Shown here: piece after piece, positions 24,135 through 32,559 of the stretch
Numbering within the stretch: position 1 is the first letter of the stretch
Layout: the number at the start of each line of letters is the position of its first letter
Origin: Cytobacillus eiseniae
GTDB lineage: Bacteria > Bacillota > Bacilli > Bacillales > Cytobacillaceae
DNA length: 64,000 nucleotides
Reading direction: 5' to 3'
Assembly: GCF_017874625.1 (NCBI RefSeq)
Contig: NZ_JAGIKZ010000013.1
Coordinates: 1-64,000 of the forward strand
Program-made: the position numbers and the translations under genes
The notes under the pieces: model-generated
Database searches by the model: none
Told to the model about the DNA's origin: nothing
The model's input: only the letters and a program-made list of their open reading frames with translations

Positions 24135-25406
24135 TTATTTAAGACTCCTTTGTGTTTGTTTTTTCCCTAATGATGAGAGCAAGGCACCAATTACTAACCA
24201 GAGCACTCGTGCATTATTTAATGAAATAGCCATCGAACCAATTAATAGAATGATTAAAATATCTCTTAAAATATAGTTCATTTCGAAATTACTCTTCCGA
24301 GAGTTTGACGATTTCACAATTAAGCGCCCAATAAATGTAAAGAAAAGAACTGCTAAAGGGATTCCCCACTCAGCAGTTATTTGTAAAAATGTATTATGAG
24401 CAACATTATTATAGTAAAATGTTTCTGCTGCAATATGAGTATACGAACCAATCCCAGTACCAATTAAAGGAGAGTGCTGAATAATTAAATATGCAACTTT
24501 CCAAGTATCTGCTCGATCAGAACCATTTCCTGAAATCGCTTCATCAAAATCAGTAAAAAGTGGTTCAATTCTTGAGAATGCAGGTACAGCAGAAGATAAC
24601 ATATTTAAGAGAGTTGGGAATCCCCTAATTATTATAAAAGCAATAGCTAATAGGGCAAAAATAAGCGACAGTTGTAAAATAATCTTCTTTGTTTTCTTCT
24701 CTTTAGAAATTAGGGTGTATTCGATTATTCGTATAAAAAAATAACTAAATAATGTAATAATCCCCGTCTTAGATCCCGAAACAAGAACAGATAAAATCAA
24801 AATAAGAATTGCAAAATACTTAAACCGCAGAGGGATTGTTTTTACCCTGGTAAAATAGACAAGGGCCGTTACTTGTAGAACAGAAAAGTAATTTGGGTCA
24901 TTCATAAATCCTTTGAACCTAATATCTAAGAAAAATAAAACAGACGAAAATAATCTAATATTTAAAAGTGTAAATAGAACCCCTATTAGCCCAATGATTA
25001 AACCAATGATCGAATACCACTTTATAGAAATAGTGATTTTTCCCATCCTTAATAAGTTATAACCCACTAAGAAATATAAAAAAATCGCTAATAGTTTCAT
25101 AAAATCACTAATAATTCGAGTTGGTTCGGGAGTATACGAAAATATTATTGGCACAAAAAAAACAGCGGATACAAGCACAACGATAAATACTAGAATAAAA
25201 AACAGCATGGACTGGATTGGAATATAAAACTGATTCCACATCATTAAGATTAAAAAAAGAAAGAAACAAAAGAAATCAGCTAGTGAAAAGTTCACTCCAA
25301 ATATGACACTTGATTGATGTAATAAAATAGACATAAAAAAGAGAGGAATGATAAAAAGAGGATTGCTGCCTTTGCCATCTTTTTCAATTTCATGTACAGT
25401 CGTCAC
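24135..25406 (-). CDS. Wzy-type O-antigen/EPS polymerase
   Basis: A polytopic membrane protein with about ten segments, joining repeat units on the outer face of the membrane. The large loop near residues 275-330 carries LIGTGIGSYTH and VAHNTFLQITAEWG, the Wzy_C/O-antigen-ligase signature. The GTG at 25406 is preferred since AGAGGAG stands 7 bases upstream; the ATG at 25427 has AAGG directly adjoining it. Upstream, a terminator-like hairpin separates it from the beta-helix gene. Confidence 0.85.
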   Translation of the reverse strand: MTTVHEIEKDGKGSNPLFIIPLFFMSILLHQSSVIFGVNFSLADFFCFFLFLILMMWNQFYIPIQSMLFFILVFIVVLVSAVFFVPIIFSYTPEPTRIISDFMKLLAIFLYFLVGYNLLRMGKITISIKWYSIIGLIIGLIGVLFTLLNIRLFSSVLFFLDIRFKGFMNDPNYFSVLQVTALVYFTRVKTIPLRFKYFAILILILSVLVSGSKTGIITLFSYFFIRIIEYTLISKEKKTKKIILQLSLIFALLAIAFIIIRGFPTLLNMLSSAVPAFSRIEPLFTDFDEAISGNGSDRADTWKVAYLIIQHSPLIGTGIGSYTHIAAETFYYNNVAHNTFLQITAEWGIPLAVLFFTFIGRLIVKSSNSRKSNFEMNYILRDILIILLIGSMAISLNNARVLWLVIGALLSSLGKKQTQRSLK

Positions 25407-25444
25407 TCCTATGCTCCTCTCGATCATCCTTAAATTTCAAAAAA

Positions 25445-25472
25445 ATAAGGAGAAGATTTTAATCATCTCCTC
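25445..25472 (-). terminator. Terminator-like hairpin inside the EPS operon
   Basis: On the minus strand GGAGATGATT pairs with AATCTTCTCC (one mismatch) and is followed by TTATTTTTTTG. It overlaps the stop of the beta-helix gene and precedes the polymerase gene. Full expression of downstream genes would require read-through, which fits the EAR antitermination element proposed in the leader. Confidence 0.55.
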
Positions 25473-26970
25473 CCCTCCATCTGGGATTTTCCACATCCGG
25501 ACCAAACCATACTTCTTTTAATTGCTCATAATTTTGTATATTACCCATTTGGAATCCATCAACTGCATTTTGAGAATATAATGTTGCAATCTGTTTCGCC
25601 TTTGTCATTCGGTCATCCGTAATTATCAGGTTCTCTATTGTAACAGATGGGGTAAATCCATAATCATTAACAAAAATAATCTCTGATTGACCTGAATTTC
25701 TCGATAATAGATTTGTTATATGAACCATTTGAGGGTTTGTAGATAATACATGAAGAACAATGCCCTGTACAGTATTTGCTTCAAGTACATCGATCGTGGC
25801 ATCTGCCCCCCATAGCTCTATTCCTTCACCCATCGGCCTAGAAATGAACACTTTACCAAGCTTTAACACAGGCTTTTCTCCATGCTCTTGTGAAGCTGAT
25901 ATCGCATATCCTCTTCCTTCATCAAAATATGCCTCATTAATTTCCCAATGAGCAGCATACATCATTTTCATTCCAGTGTCCTCATTGTTCTCGGAGGATT
26001 TCAAAAACAAACGATCTACTTTCACTGTTACAGCATAGGAATGTAACCCTTTTGTTGCTCCCTCCATTAGCACGACATTAAATTGGCCAATGTCAAGTAA
26101 CCACTTTTCTGCTAATATTTTTTTTGTTCCAACGGTGAAGTCATTCCCCATCCCATAAGTTGAAAGGTAATCAACTCTTTGAGAAAACCGTCTATTTCCT
26201 TTATAATTATCTGGCTCTAAATCTAGTGAATTAGCCCCTCTCCAACTATTTCCAACCCCACCACGAGAATTATCTAATATGGCTGTTCCTATATGCAGAT
26301 CATCCACATAATGAATAACTACGTTTTTCCTTCCTGCCGTCACTCCCCTAAATTTCTGAATGGTTATACGACTTGAATACTGTTCTTCTGTCCCGCCAAT
26401 AAAAAGATTATCACCATACGTATCATGGGCATAGGCAGATTCAATAAAAACATCCTTCGCATTAAAAATAAAAATTCCTGCCATATGTTCATTGCCATCC
26501 GTAATTGTAGAGGCATTTCCATCCACTTCTAAAAGTCCAAGTAATTGAATATTGGACACATTATCAATAACAAGCACTCGTGACCAGCTTGGAGAATCAT
26601 CCGCTAATTTCAATTTTGCCCCAGGTTCAAAATAGATCGTCGCATTGCTCGGAACAGATAAACAGGCTGAAGTGGAATCTCCCATTTGTGAAGGGCTAAC
26701 TACATAAGTATTAGCAGGGACAATGAGAATCTTATCATTTTTTACCGCATCATCCATTGCATATTGGAAGATTTCTGTATCATCAGAAACCCCATCCCCT
26801 TTTATTCCATATTCATCAATACTTATGCCATTCTTTTGAATTAATGCTTTATCGAAAACCCGATCCTTTAATTGCTTATGATTGCTTAATTCTCCTTTTT
26901 GAAAATAAAAAACAATAAAAAGGAGCATGAATCCTATGCAGCTAAATAATATAATCCTTCTTTTTTTCAC
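25459..26970 (-). CDS. Membrane-anchored right-handed beta-helix protein (pectate-lyase-3-like)
   Basis: A 503-residue exported protein with an N-terminal signal anchor (about 6-23) and a region (50-120) reading SIDEYGIKGDGVSDDTEIFQ, the Pectate_lyase_3/GH28-like opening; then repeats typical of a parallel beta-helix. It may cut or modify the nascent polysaccharide outside the membrane. The start is GTG at 26970 behind AAGGAG. No clear catalytic triad is identifiable by eye, so lyase, hydrolase or mere binding are all possible. It lies between the tyrosine-phosphorylation module and the polymerase. Confidence 0.78.
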   Translation of the reverse strand: MKKRRIILFSCIGFMLLFIVFYFQKGELSNHKQLKDRVFDKALIQKNGISIDEYGIKGDGVSDDTEIFQYAMDDAVKNDKILIVPANTYVVSPSQMGDSTSACLSVPSNATIYFEPGAKLKLADDSPSWSRVLVIDNVSNIQLLGLLEVDGNASTITDGNEHMAGIFIFNAKDVFIESAYAHDTYGDNLFIGGTEEQYSSRITIQKFRGVTAGRKNVVIHYVDDLHIGTAILDNSRGGVGNSWRGANSLDLEPDNYKGNRRFSQRVDYLSTYGMGNDFTVGTKKILAEKWLLDIGQFNVVLMEGATKGLHSYAVTVKVDRLFLKSSENNEDTGMKMMYAAHWEINEAYFDEGRGYAISASQEHGEKPVLKLGKVFISRPMGEGIELWGADATIDVLEANTVQGIVLHVLSTNPQMVHITNLLSRNSGQSEIIFVNDYGFTPSVTIENLIITDDRMTKAKQIATLYSQNAVDGFQMGNIQNYEQLKEVWFGPDVENPRWRGGDD

Positions 26971-27018
26971 TCCCTATTCTCCTTCATTAATAGAGGAATC
27001 TAACTGGATCTTAATAAA

Positions 27019-27783
27019 TTAAAAAATCCCTAATATCTTCTTGCGAAACAAAAGTGGCTTCTCGATCGTAATATTTAGTCCCTTAATTAAATTCTCTGCA
27101 TTTTCTTTAAAATAAAATGTCTGATGAATGCCATAGGTTTCCGTAATTTTTCCATAAGCTGCCTGAAGAAAGAAATTTCGTGTATGATTATTATGTGCAT
27201 CAGAAGCAATAAAATGTGATAGCTGGTGTTCTATGATTCTCTCAGAAAAGGACTTTATTTTTTTCCCAAATTGACCGATAATGCTGCCTGCTGTTAGCTG
27301 CATCAATGCCCCGTTTTCAACAAATTGATATAATAGATGATGATTATCCATGAACCCCTTGTTTCTCTCTGGATGAACGATGATTGGCGTAATTCCTTTT
27401 AGTAGAAGTTCATGGACAACATCAAGTGTATAATCAGGAACCCAACCTGAGGGTAGTTCTAGTAATAAGTTCTTATTCCAATCGCCTACTGTTAGTATTT
27501 CATTTTTCTCAAGTGAATGAAAAATCTCATGATGAATTCTTAACTCCTGACCAGGATGGATAACAAGAGGGATATTCTCCTTTATCAAATAGTCATTACA
27601 CTCCCCCACATATTTAATTATCTCGTTTTTATTATTTTCATATTGGCCGTTTAAGTGATGTGGAGATGCAACTAATTGGGTAATCCCTTCTCTAACTGCA
27701 TTATTCGCCATCTCAATAAACTCTAAATAATTAATTGGCCCATCATCTACACCTGGGAGAATATGGCAGTGTAAATCAATCAA
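27019..27783 (-). CDS. PHP-type tyrosine-protein phosphatase (CpsB/YwqE family)
   Basis: A metal-dependent phosphatase that removes phosphate from the cognate BY-kinase. MIDLHCHILPGVDDGP at the N-terminus carries the PHP metal ligands; ASPHHLNG, HPGQELR, VHPERN and ASDAHN follow. The length of 254 is standard. The start is TTG at 27783 behind AAGGGAG. It lies directly after epsA and epsB, forming the usual co-polymerase, kinase and phosphatase module that controls chain length. Confidence 0.92.
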   Translation of the reverse strand: MIDLHCHILPGVDDGPINYLEFIEMANNAVREGITQLVASPHHLNGQYENNKNEIIKYVGECNDYLIKENIPLVIHPGQELRIHHEIFHSLEKNEILTVGDWNKNLLLELPSGWVPDYTLDVVHELLLKGITPIIVHPERNKGFMDNHHLLYQFVENGALMQLTAGSIIGQFGKKIKSFSERIIEHQLSHFIASDAHNNHTRNFFLQAAYGKITETYGIHQTFYFKENAENLIKGLNITIEKPLLFRKKILGIF

Positions 27784-27814
27784 TCTAAAACAATCTCCCT
27801 TCTATATTTAAAGA

Positions 27815-28498
27815 TTACCCATATTGTCCATAATAATCATTCTTCTTTGAATCGACGCCGTTTACAACTACCCCAAGAAGCTGTGATTTTGCCTTTTCTA
27901 ATAATTCCTTTGCTTTAATTGCTCTTTCCTTAGTTGTCTTTCCACTATAAATAACAAATACAACACCATCACATTTATTAGCCAAAATCTGTGGATCTGT
28001 AACAGCTAGAACAGGGGGGGTATCAAAAATCACGTAATCAAACTTGTTCCTTAGTTCACGTAATAATTGATCCATCATTTTAGAGTTTAATAATTCTGAA
28101 GGATTCGGTGGCAAAGGACCACTTGTTAATAAACAGAGATTAGGAATGTACGAATTTGATAAAACATTTTCTAATGGTTCCTTCTTTACTAAAACATTCG
28201 TTAATCCATCAATGTTACTAACATTAAATGTAAAATGAATGGACGGTTTCCTTAAGTCAGCATCCACGAGCAATACCTGTTTTCCCTGTTGCGATAATAT
28301 AATGGCTAGATTAGCAGCAGTTGTAGATTTTCCATCTGCCGGTTCAGGTGAAGTAACTGAAATCAATTTTATTTCTTGATCTACGGAAGAAAATTCTATA
28401 TTTGTTCTAATTAAACGATATTGTTCAGAAATGGCTCCCTTCGGCTGGTTAAATGTTATTAATGGGATCGAGTTTTTCCTTTTCAACTTACGACTCAA
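27815..28498 (-). CDS. epsB: BY-type tyrosine kinase (EpsB/CpsD family)
   Basis: A cytoplasmic autophosphorylating kinase that pairs with EpsA. The Walker A loop is in SPEPADGKSTTAANLA (about 50-65), Walker A' in VLLVDADLRKP, Walker B in VIFDTPP; the C-terminus ends in the tyrosine cluster NDYYGQYG. The length of 227 is normal. The start is TTG at 28498 behind GGAGGGGAG, overlapping epsA by 11 bases. It belongs to the EPS chain-length control module. Confidence 0.93.
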   Translation of the reverse strand: MSRKLKRKNSIPLITFNQPKGAISEQYRLIRTNIEFSSVDQEIKLISVTSPEPADGKSTTAANLAIILSQQGKQVLLVDADLRKPSIHFTFNVSNIDGLTNVLVKKEPLENVLSNSYIPNLCLLTSGPLPPNPSELLNSKMMDQLLRELRNKFDYVIFDTPPVLAVTDPQILANKCDGVVFVIYSGKTTKERAIKAKELLEKAKSQLLGVVVNGVDSKKNDYYGQYG

Positions 28499-29213
28499 GG
28501 GTCTCCCCTCCTACAGTTTGTGATTTGCTTCCCTGTCCCCCCTTTTTTACTGATATATTCTCAATAGAGCCAAGTACAGGAAGTCCAAGATATTTTTCAA
28601 CATCCTTTCCATCCTTTATTGTATTGTCGAGATATTCTAGCAAGCATGCGATTCCTATTCCGACCATCATTCCAACAACTATTGCAACGGTGATATTCCA
28701 TAGTGCGTTTGGACTTATCGGTTTTTGTGAATCCACCAACTCTGCTTTTGCAAGAATGTTGACATTATCAACATTCATTATGTTAACAATTTCCCTTTGA
28801 AATATTTCTGAAATCGCATTTGCTATATCTACCGCTCTTTCTGCCGCTTCATCCTCTACTGTCACTGAAAAAACTTGGGAATTCTCATGCATATCAATGG
28901 CTATTTTATTTGTCAGTTGCTCTCTAGGTTGTAACAGGTTCAGTTCCTTGTTTACCTTGTCAAGGATTGCTGGACTCTTAATAATGACACTATACGTATT
29001 GATTAAATCTACATTACTGCTTAATTCCATCATATTCACTTCAGAATTTTTTTGATTGACTAGGATTTGAGTTGATGCCTGATAGAAAGGTGTTAATAAA
29101 TAATGAGTAATTAATCCAACTGTTAATCCTATCATAATAGGGGTAAGGACAATGATGAGCCAGCGTTTTTTTAAGATATTAAATAACTCTTTTATTGTAA
29201 TTGTTTCCTCCAT
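28488..29213 (-). CDS. epsA: Wzz-type polysaccharide co-polymerase EpsA
   Basis: A membrane protein with two flanking membrane segments (about 20-40 and 170-190) and an extracellular coiled domain. It sets chain length and activates EpsB. The N-terminus reads TIKELFNILKKRWLIIVLT and the second segment follows the proline-rich SQKPISPNALWN motif. The ATG at 29213 is chosen by GGAGGTACAA; the ATG at 29225 lies inside that ribosome site. It follows the SinR/SlrR-like regulator gene by 46 bases. Confidence 0.92.
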   Translation of the reverse strand: MEETITIKELFNILKKRWLIIVLTPIMIGLTVGLITHYLLTPFYQASTQILVNQKNSEVNMMELSSNVDLINTYSVIIKSPAILDKVNKELNLLQPREQLTNKIAIDMHENSQVFSVTVEDEAAERAVDIANAISEIFQREIVNIMNVDNVNILAKAELVDSQKPISPNALWNITVAIVVGMMVGIGIACLLEYLDNTIKDGKDVEKYLGLPVLGSIENISVKKGGQGSKSQTVGGETLES

Positions 29214-29259
29214 TTGTACCTCCATGACCTTCCAACCTATAAGTCAATGCCCGAATATT

Positions 29260-29616
29260 TTATTTCTTTTCAATCTGGGAAACATTCTTATTCTGCCATT
29301 TAATAAATTCAATCAACATCCGGTAATTCTGTATCTCCTCCTTCTCAATCCCCAATGCCTTCAATTCATTAAAAAAATCAACCCATTCTTGATCAATATA
29401 CGTATGCTCTTCCCTACTCATTCCTGGCTTTAGTAATGTAATTAAGTCAACATTCAATACCTTTGCAATCTTTTGCATGACCTCTAGTGAAGGGTTCTTA
29501 TTAATATTCCGTTCAATATTACTTAAATAAGACTTTGATATGTTTGCTAATTCAGCAAACTCTGAGAGTGTATATCCTTTCTGCTTTCTTATTCTTGCTA
29601 CATTTTTTCCGATCAT
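29260..29616 (-). CDS. Second SinR-family regulator (SlrR-like), inside the EPS cluster
   Basis: A 118-residue protein with an N-terminal HTH_3 domain (LSEFAELANISKSYLSNIER, then NPSLEVMQKIAKVL) and a C-terminal SinI-like domain (YIDQEWVDFFNELKALGIEK). It is a clear paralogue of the SinR at 6 kb, with changes in the recognition region (N for A/V). In B. subtilis the SinR paralogue slrR lies next to epsA, on the opposite strand; here it sits head-to-tail just before epsA, within the EPS transcript. It could form mixed complexes with SinR and be titrated by either SinI. Transcription from the SinR-controlled EPS promoter would give mutual feedback. The ribosome site AGAGGTAAATCA is fair. Confidence 0.88.
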   Translation of the reverse strand: MIGKNVARIRKQKGYTLSEFAELANISKSYLSNIERNINKNPSLEVMQKIAKVLNVDLITLLKPGMSREEHTYIDQEWVDFFNELKALGIEKEEIQNYRMLIEFIKWQNKNVSQIEKK

Positions 29617-29684
29617 TGATTTACCTCTACTCTAATTTGTCGTCTACGATACGTTCACTTCATTTCCCTCACAAAAATAATTCA

Positions 29685-30842
29685 TTACTGACTTAACTTA
29701 TTTTTTATACAATCAATGACCCTCATTTGATCATCAACCGCCAAATTGGAACTAGATGGCAAGCATATTCCTCTTCGAAAAAGCTGCTCACATATACTCT
29801 CATTTTCTTGATGGGAATAGTATCGTGTATCCTTGAAAAGGGGCTGCATGTGTAATGGCTTCCAAACATGTCTTGCTTCAATGTTTCCTTTTTCTAACGT
29901 TTGGAGTAATTCAGAAATCGTCACATCTGTTCGTCTTTCATTCAATGTGAAAGCAGTCAGCCAGCGATTGGAGTAGGTATCCTTTAATTCTGGCATGAAG
30001 GATATACTAGGGATTTCAGTCAATTCCCGTTTATAGATTTGAAAAACATTTCTTCTTGCTAGTACCCTTTGTTCCAGCACTTCCAATTGTCCTCGACCAA
30101 TTCCAGCTAAGATATTGCTTAAGCGATAGTTAAATCCAGTTTCACTATGCTGATAATAAGGTGCAGGCTCTTTCGCTTGAGTGGCTAAATACCTTGCTTT
30201 TTTCAGTGTTTCCTCATGATTCGAAACGAGTACACCCCCACCTGATGTGGTGATAATTTTGTTTCCATTAAAGGAGTAAATGCCATAGTCTCCAAATGTC
30301 CCACTAGCCTTCCCTTTATAAGCTGAGCCAAGCGATTCTGCTGCATCCTCTATAATCGGGACATCGTAATGATTGCAAATCGCAACGAGTTCATCCATTT
30401 TAGCGGACTGTCCATAGAGATTTACAATGATCACTGCCTTTGGAAGCCGCTTCTTTTTTACTGCATCCTTAAATGCCGCTTCAAGTGCACTCGGTGACAT
30501 ATTCCACGTATCAGGCTCTGAATCTATAAATACAGGTTCTCCTCCTTGATAGAGAATTGGATTTGCTGTTGCTACAAAAGTAAAGCTCGAGCAAAAGACA
30601 TAATCTCCTCTTTGTATACCGAGTAAAGAAAGAGCCAAATGAATGGCCGCAGTTCCCGAACTTACCGCAACCGCTTCATTCACTCCTACCATTCTTGCAA
30701 TCTCTTTTTCAAATGCATCTACATTTGGTCCTAGTGGCGCAATCCAATTCGATTGAAATGCTTCATTAATATAGTTCATTTCTTTTCCACTCATATGCGG
30801 AGTGGATAAATAAATTCGATTACTGACTAATGTCTCTACCAT
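29685..30842 (-). CDS. epsN: UDP-sugar aminotransferase (EpsN/PglE-like, DegT family)
   Basis: A PLP enzyme that transaminates UDP-2-acetamido-4-keto-2,4,6-trideoxyglucose, the EpsC product, on the way to a bacillosamine-like sugar. Motifs: AVSSGTAAIHLALSLLG, CSSFTFVATANPI, IIEDAAESLGSAYKGK and the PLP lysine in SFNGNKIITTSGGG. The length is 385. The ATG at 30842 was picked by its GGAG spacing; it overlaps the end of the sugar transferase reading region by none and lies 29 bases after it. Function follows from similarity plus neighbours epsC and epsL. Confidence 0.9.
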   Translation of the reverse strand: MVETLVSNRIYLSTPHMSGKEMNYINEAFQSNWIAPLGPNVDAFEKEIARMVGVNEAVAVSSGTAAIHLALSLLGIQRGDYVFCSSFTFVATANPILYQGGEPVFIDSEPDTWNMSPSALEAAFKDAVKKKRLPKAVIIVNLYGQSAKMDELVAICNHYDVPIIEDAAESLGSAYKGKASGTFGDYGIYSFNGNKIITTSGGGVLVSNHEETLKKARYLATQAKEPAPYYQHSETGFNYRLSNILAGIGRGQLEVLEQRVLARRNVFQIYKRELTEIPSISFMPELKDTYSNRWLTAFTLNERRTDVTISELLQTLEKGNIEARHVWKPLHMQPLFKDTRYYSHQENESICEQLFRRGICLPSSSNLAVDDQMRVIDCIKNKLSQ

Positions 30843-30871
30843 CCATAACAGCTCCAATGACACGCCATGCT

Positions 30872-31468
30872 TTATCCATGACTTTCCTTTCTAATTGTTC
30901 CTTTAAAATCTTGCTCATCAATATGAATATCATCTGATCGAATAACTTTTATGACTGTTAGACATAGAATCTTTATATCTAGAAACAATGATTGATGATT
31001 CACATACCAAACATCTAACTCGAACTTTTCCTCCCATGTGATGGCATTTCTGCCGTTCACTTGTGCCCAGCCTGTTATACCCGGTTTCACTTGATGCCTG
31101 CTCGCTTGTTCTTCTGAATATAATGGAATATATTCCATTAATAATGGCCGTGGTCCGACTAAACTGATGTCACCCTTTAGCACATTCATTAACTGCGGCA
31201 GCTCATCAAGGCTATATTTTCGTAGAAAAGTGCCTAATGGTGTCAATCGCTGATAATCTGGAAGTAATTTGCCCTCTCCATCCTTTTGATCACTCATGCT
31301 GCGAAACTTATATAAATAGAATGGTCTGCCATTCAAACCAGGTCGCTGCTGTTTGAAAATAATCGGGGAACCTAGCTTCCATTTCACCAAAATACTTATT
31401 ACTAGCATGAAAGGAAAAAGGAGCATTAAGGCAAAAGTCGAAATGACTAGGTCTATTATTCTCTTCAT
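30872..31468 (-). CDS. epsL: Initiating sugar phosphotransferase (EpsL-like)
   Basis: A monotopic phosphoglycosyl transferase that loads the first sugar phosphate on undecaprenyl phosphate. It has an N-terminal membrane hairpin (RIIDLVISTFALMLLFPFML), KFRSM, LRKYSLDELPQLMNVL with the catalytic Asp-Glu, and VGPRPLLMEY, PGITGWAQVNGRN. The length of 198 matches EpsL/PglC. The ATG at 31468 matches the family start; an upstream open frame to 31537 adds 23 non-family residues. The likely substrate is the bacillosamine-type UDP sugar made by EpsC and EpsN. Confidence 0.93.
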   Translation of the reverse strand: MKRIIDLVISTFALMLLFPFMLVISILVKWKLGSPIIFKQQRPGLNGRPFYLYKFRSMSDQKDGEGKLLPDYQRLTPLGTFLRKYSLDELPQLMNVLKGDISLVGPRPLLMEYIPLYSEEQASRHQVKPGITGWAQVNGRNAITWEEKFELDVWYVNHQSLFLDIKILCLTVIKVIRSDDIHIDEQDFKGTIRKESHG

Positions 31469-31629
31469 GTATTCATTGCCCCACCTTTCTTCTGCATAAA
31501 AAAAATCCTTCGTAAGGCGAGGATCAACCGTAGGCATATATTTTTAATTCGCATTTCGATAAAGTTCGAAGGGATTTGCTTGAACGCTAAACACCCCCAT
31601 ACACAACCTCCAATTACAAGAATCTCCAC
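31465..31629 (-). CDS. Possible 54-codon small ORF coupled to epsL
   Basis: A GTG at 31629 behind AGGGTGAT opens a 54-residue frame with a hydrophobic start (EILVIGGCVWGCLAF) and a basic, hydrophobic middle. Its TGA overlaps the epsL ATG (ATGA), a layout typical of translational coupling. I recognise no family. It may be a small membrane protein, a decayed gene, or chance; the overlap and the 177-base gap it fills are the only support. Confidence 0.28.
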   Translation of the reverse strand: MEILVIGGCVWGCLAFKQIPSNFIEMRIKNICLRLILALRRIFFMQKKGGAMNT

Positions 31630-31645
31630 ATCATCACCCTAACAA

Positions 31646-32530
31646 TTACTTTAGAATTTTCTGTCCCTCTACAATTCGATCTAAATAGGATAAAACATCC
31701 TTCCTCATATCCGCTCTTTCTAAAGCAAAATCGATTGTTGCTTTCACAAATCCAAGCTTATCTCCAAGGTCGTATCGCTTTCCTTCAAAATCATATGCAA
31801 TTACTTCTTGTTTTTCATTAAGTTGATTTATTGCATCTGTTAATTGGATTTCATCCCCTGCTCCAGGCGGTAAATCTGCTAATATATCAAAAATTTCTGG
31901 TTTCAAAATATATCTTCCTAAAATGGCATATCTAGAAGGGGCGTCCTTGATAGAAGGCTTTTCTATTAATTTCTTAACAGAGATGATTTTATCCACACTG
32001 CTATTTTTCGGTTCAATAATTCCATATTTACTTACTTCTTCTTTATCCACCTCTTGAACACCAACAACTGAAGTGCTATACCTTTCAAAAACTTTAATTA
32101 GTTGTTTTAGGCAAGGCTCAGGAGATCGTACAATATCGTCACCTAGAAGAACAGCAAAGGGTTCATTCCCAATAAATCTGCTTGCACAGAAAATCGCATC
32201 CCCTAGTCCCCTCGCTTCTTTTTGCCGGATATAATGGATATTTGCTAAATTGGAGATTTTCCTGACATTTTCAAGCAGTTCCTGTTTATTCTTCTTTAAA
32301 AGTGTTTCTTCAAGCTCATAAGATTTATCAAAGTGATCTTCTATTGCGCGTTTTCCACGACCTGTCACGATAATGATATCTTCAATACCTGATTCAATTG
32401 CTTCTTCAACAATATATTGAATCGCTGGTTTATCAACAATTGGCAGCATTTCTTTTGGCTGTGCTTTTGTTGCTGGCAGAAATCGTGTGCCTAACCCTGC
32501 CGCAGGAATAATCGCTTTCCGAATCTTCAC
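31646..32530 (-). CDS. gtaB: UTP-glucose-1-phosphate uridylyltransferase
   Basis: Makes UDP-glucose, the donor for EPS and other glucans. The signature [20 protein letters not shown] lies at the N-terminus; LGDDIV holds the metal site, then [10 protein letters not shown] and [11 protein letters not shown]. The length is 294. The GTG at 32530 is preferred, 7 bases after GGAGG; the GTG at 32539 overlaps it. Bacillus genomes carry several such genes (gtaB, yngB, ytdA); this one belongs to the EPS operon. Confidence 0.93.
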   Translation of the reverse strand: MKIRKAIIPAAGLGTRFLPATKAQPKEMLPIVDKPAIQYIVEEAIESGIEDIIIVTGRGKRAIEDHFDKSYELEETLLKKNKQELLENVRKISNLANIHYIRQKEARGLGDAIFCASRFIGNEPFAVLLGDDIVRSPEPCLKQLIKVFERYSTSVVGVQEVDKEEVSKYGIIEPKNSSVDKIISVKKLIEKPSIKDAPSRYAILGRYILKPEIFDILADLPPGAGDEIQLTDAINQLNEKQEVIAYDFEGKRYDLGDKLGFVKATIDFALERADMRKDVLSYLDRIVEGQKILK

Positions 32531-32559
32531 CCCGTTCACCTCCGTAATCTTTCGGTTAA

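Noticed and set aside
29617-29684. 0A-box or SinR site before the SlrR-like gene
   Set aside because: TTTGTCGTC and GTTCACT match only 5-6 of 7 positions, no better than chance in this AT-rich DNA.
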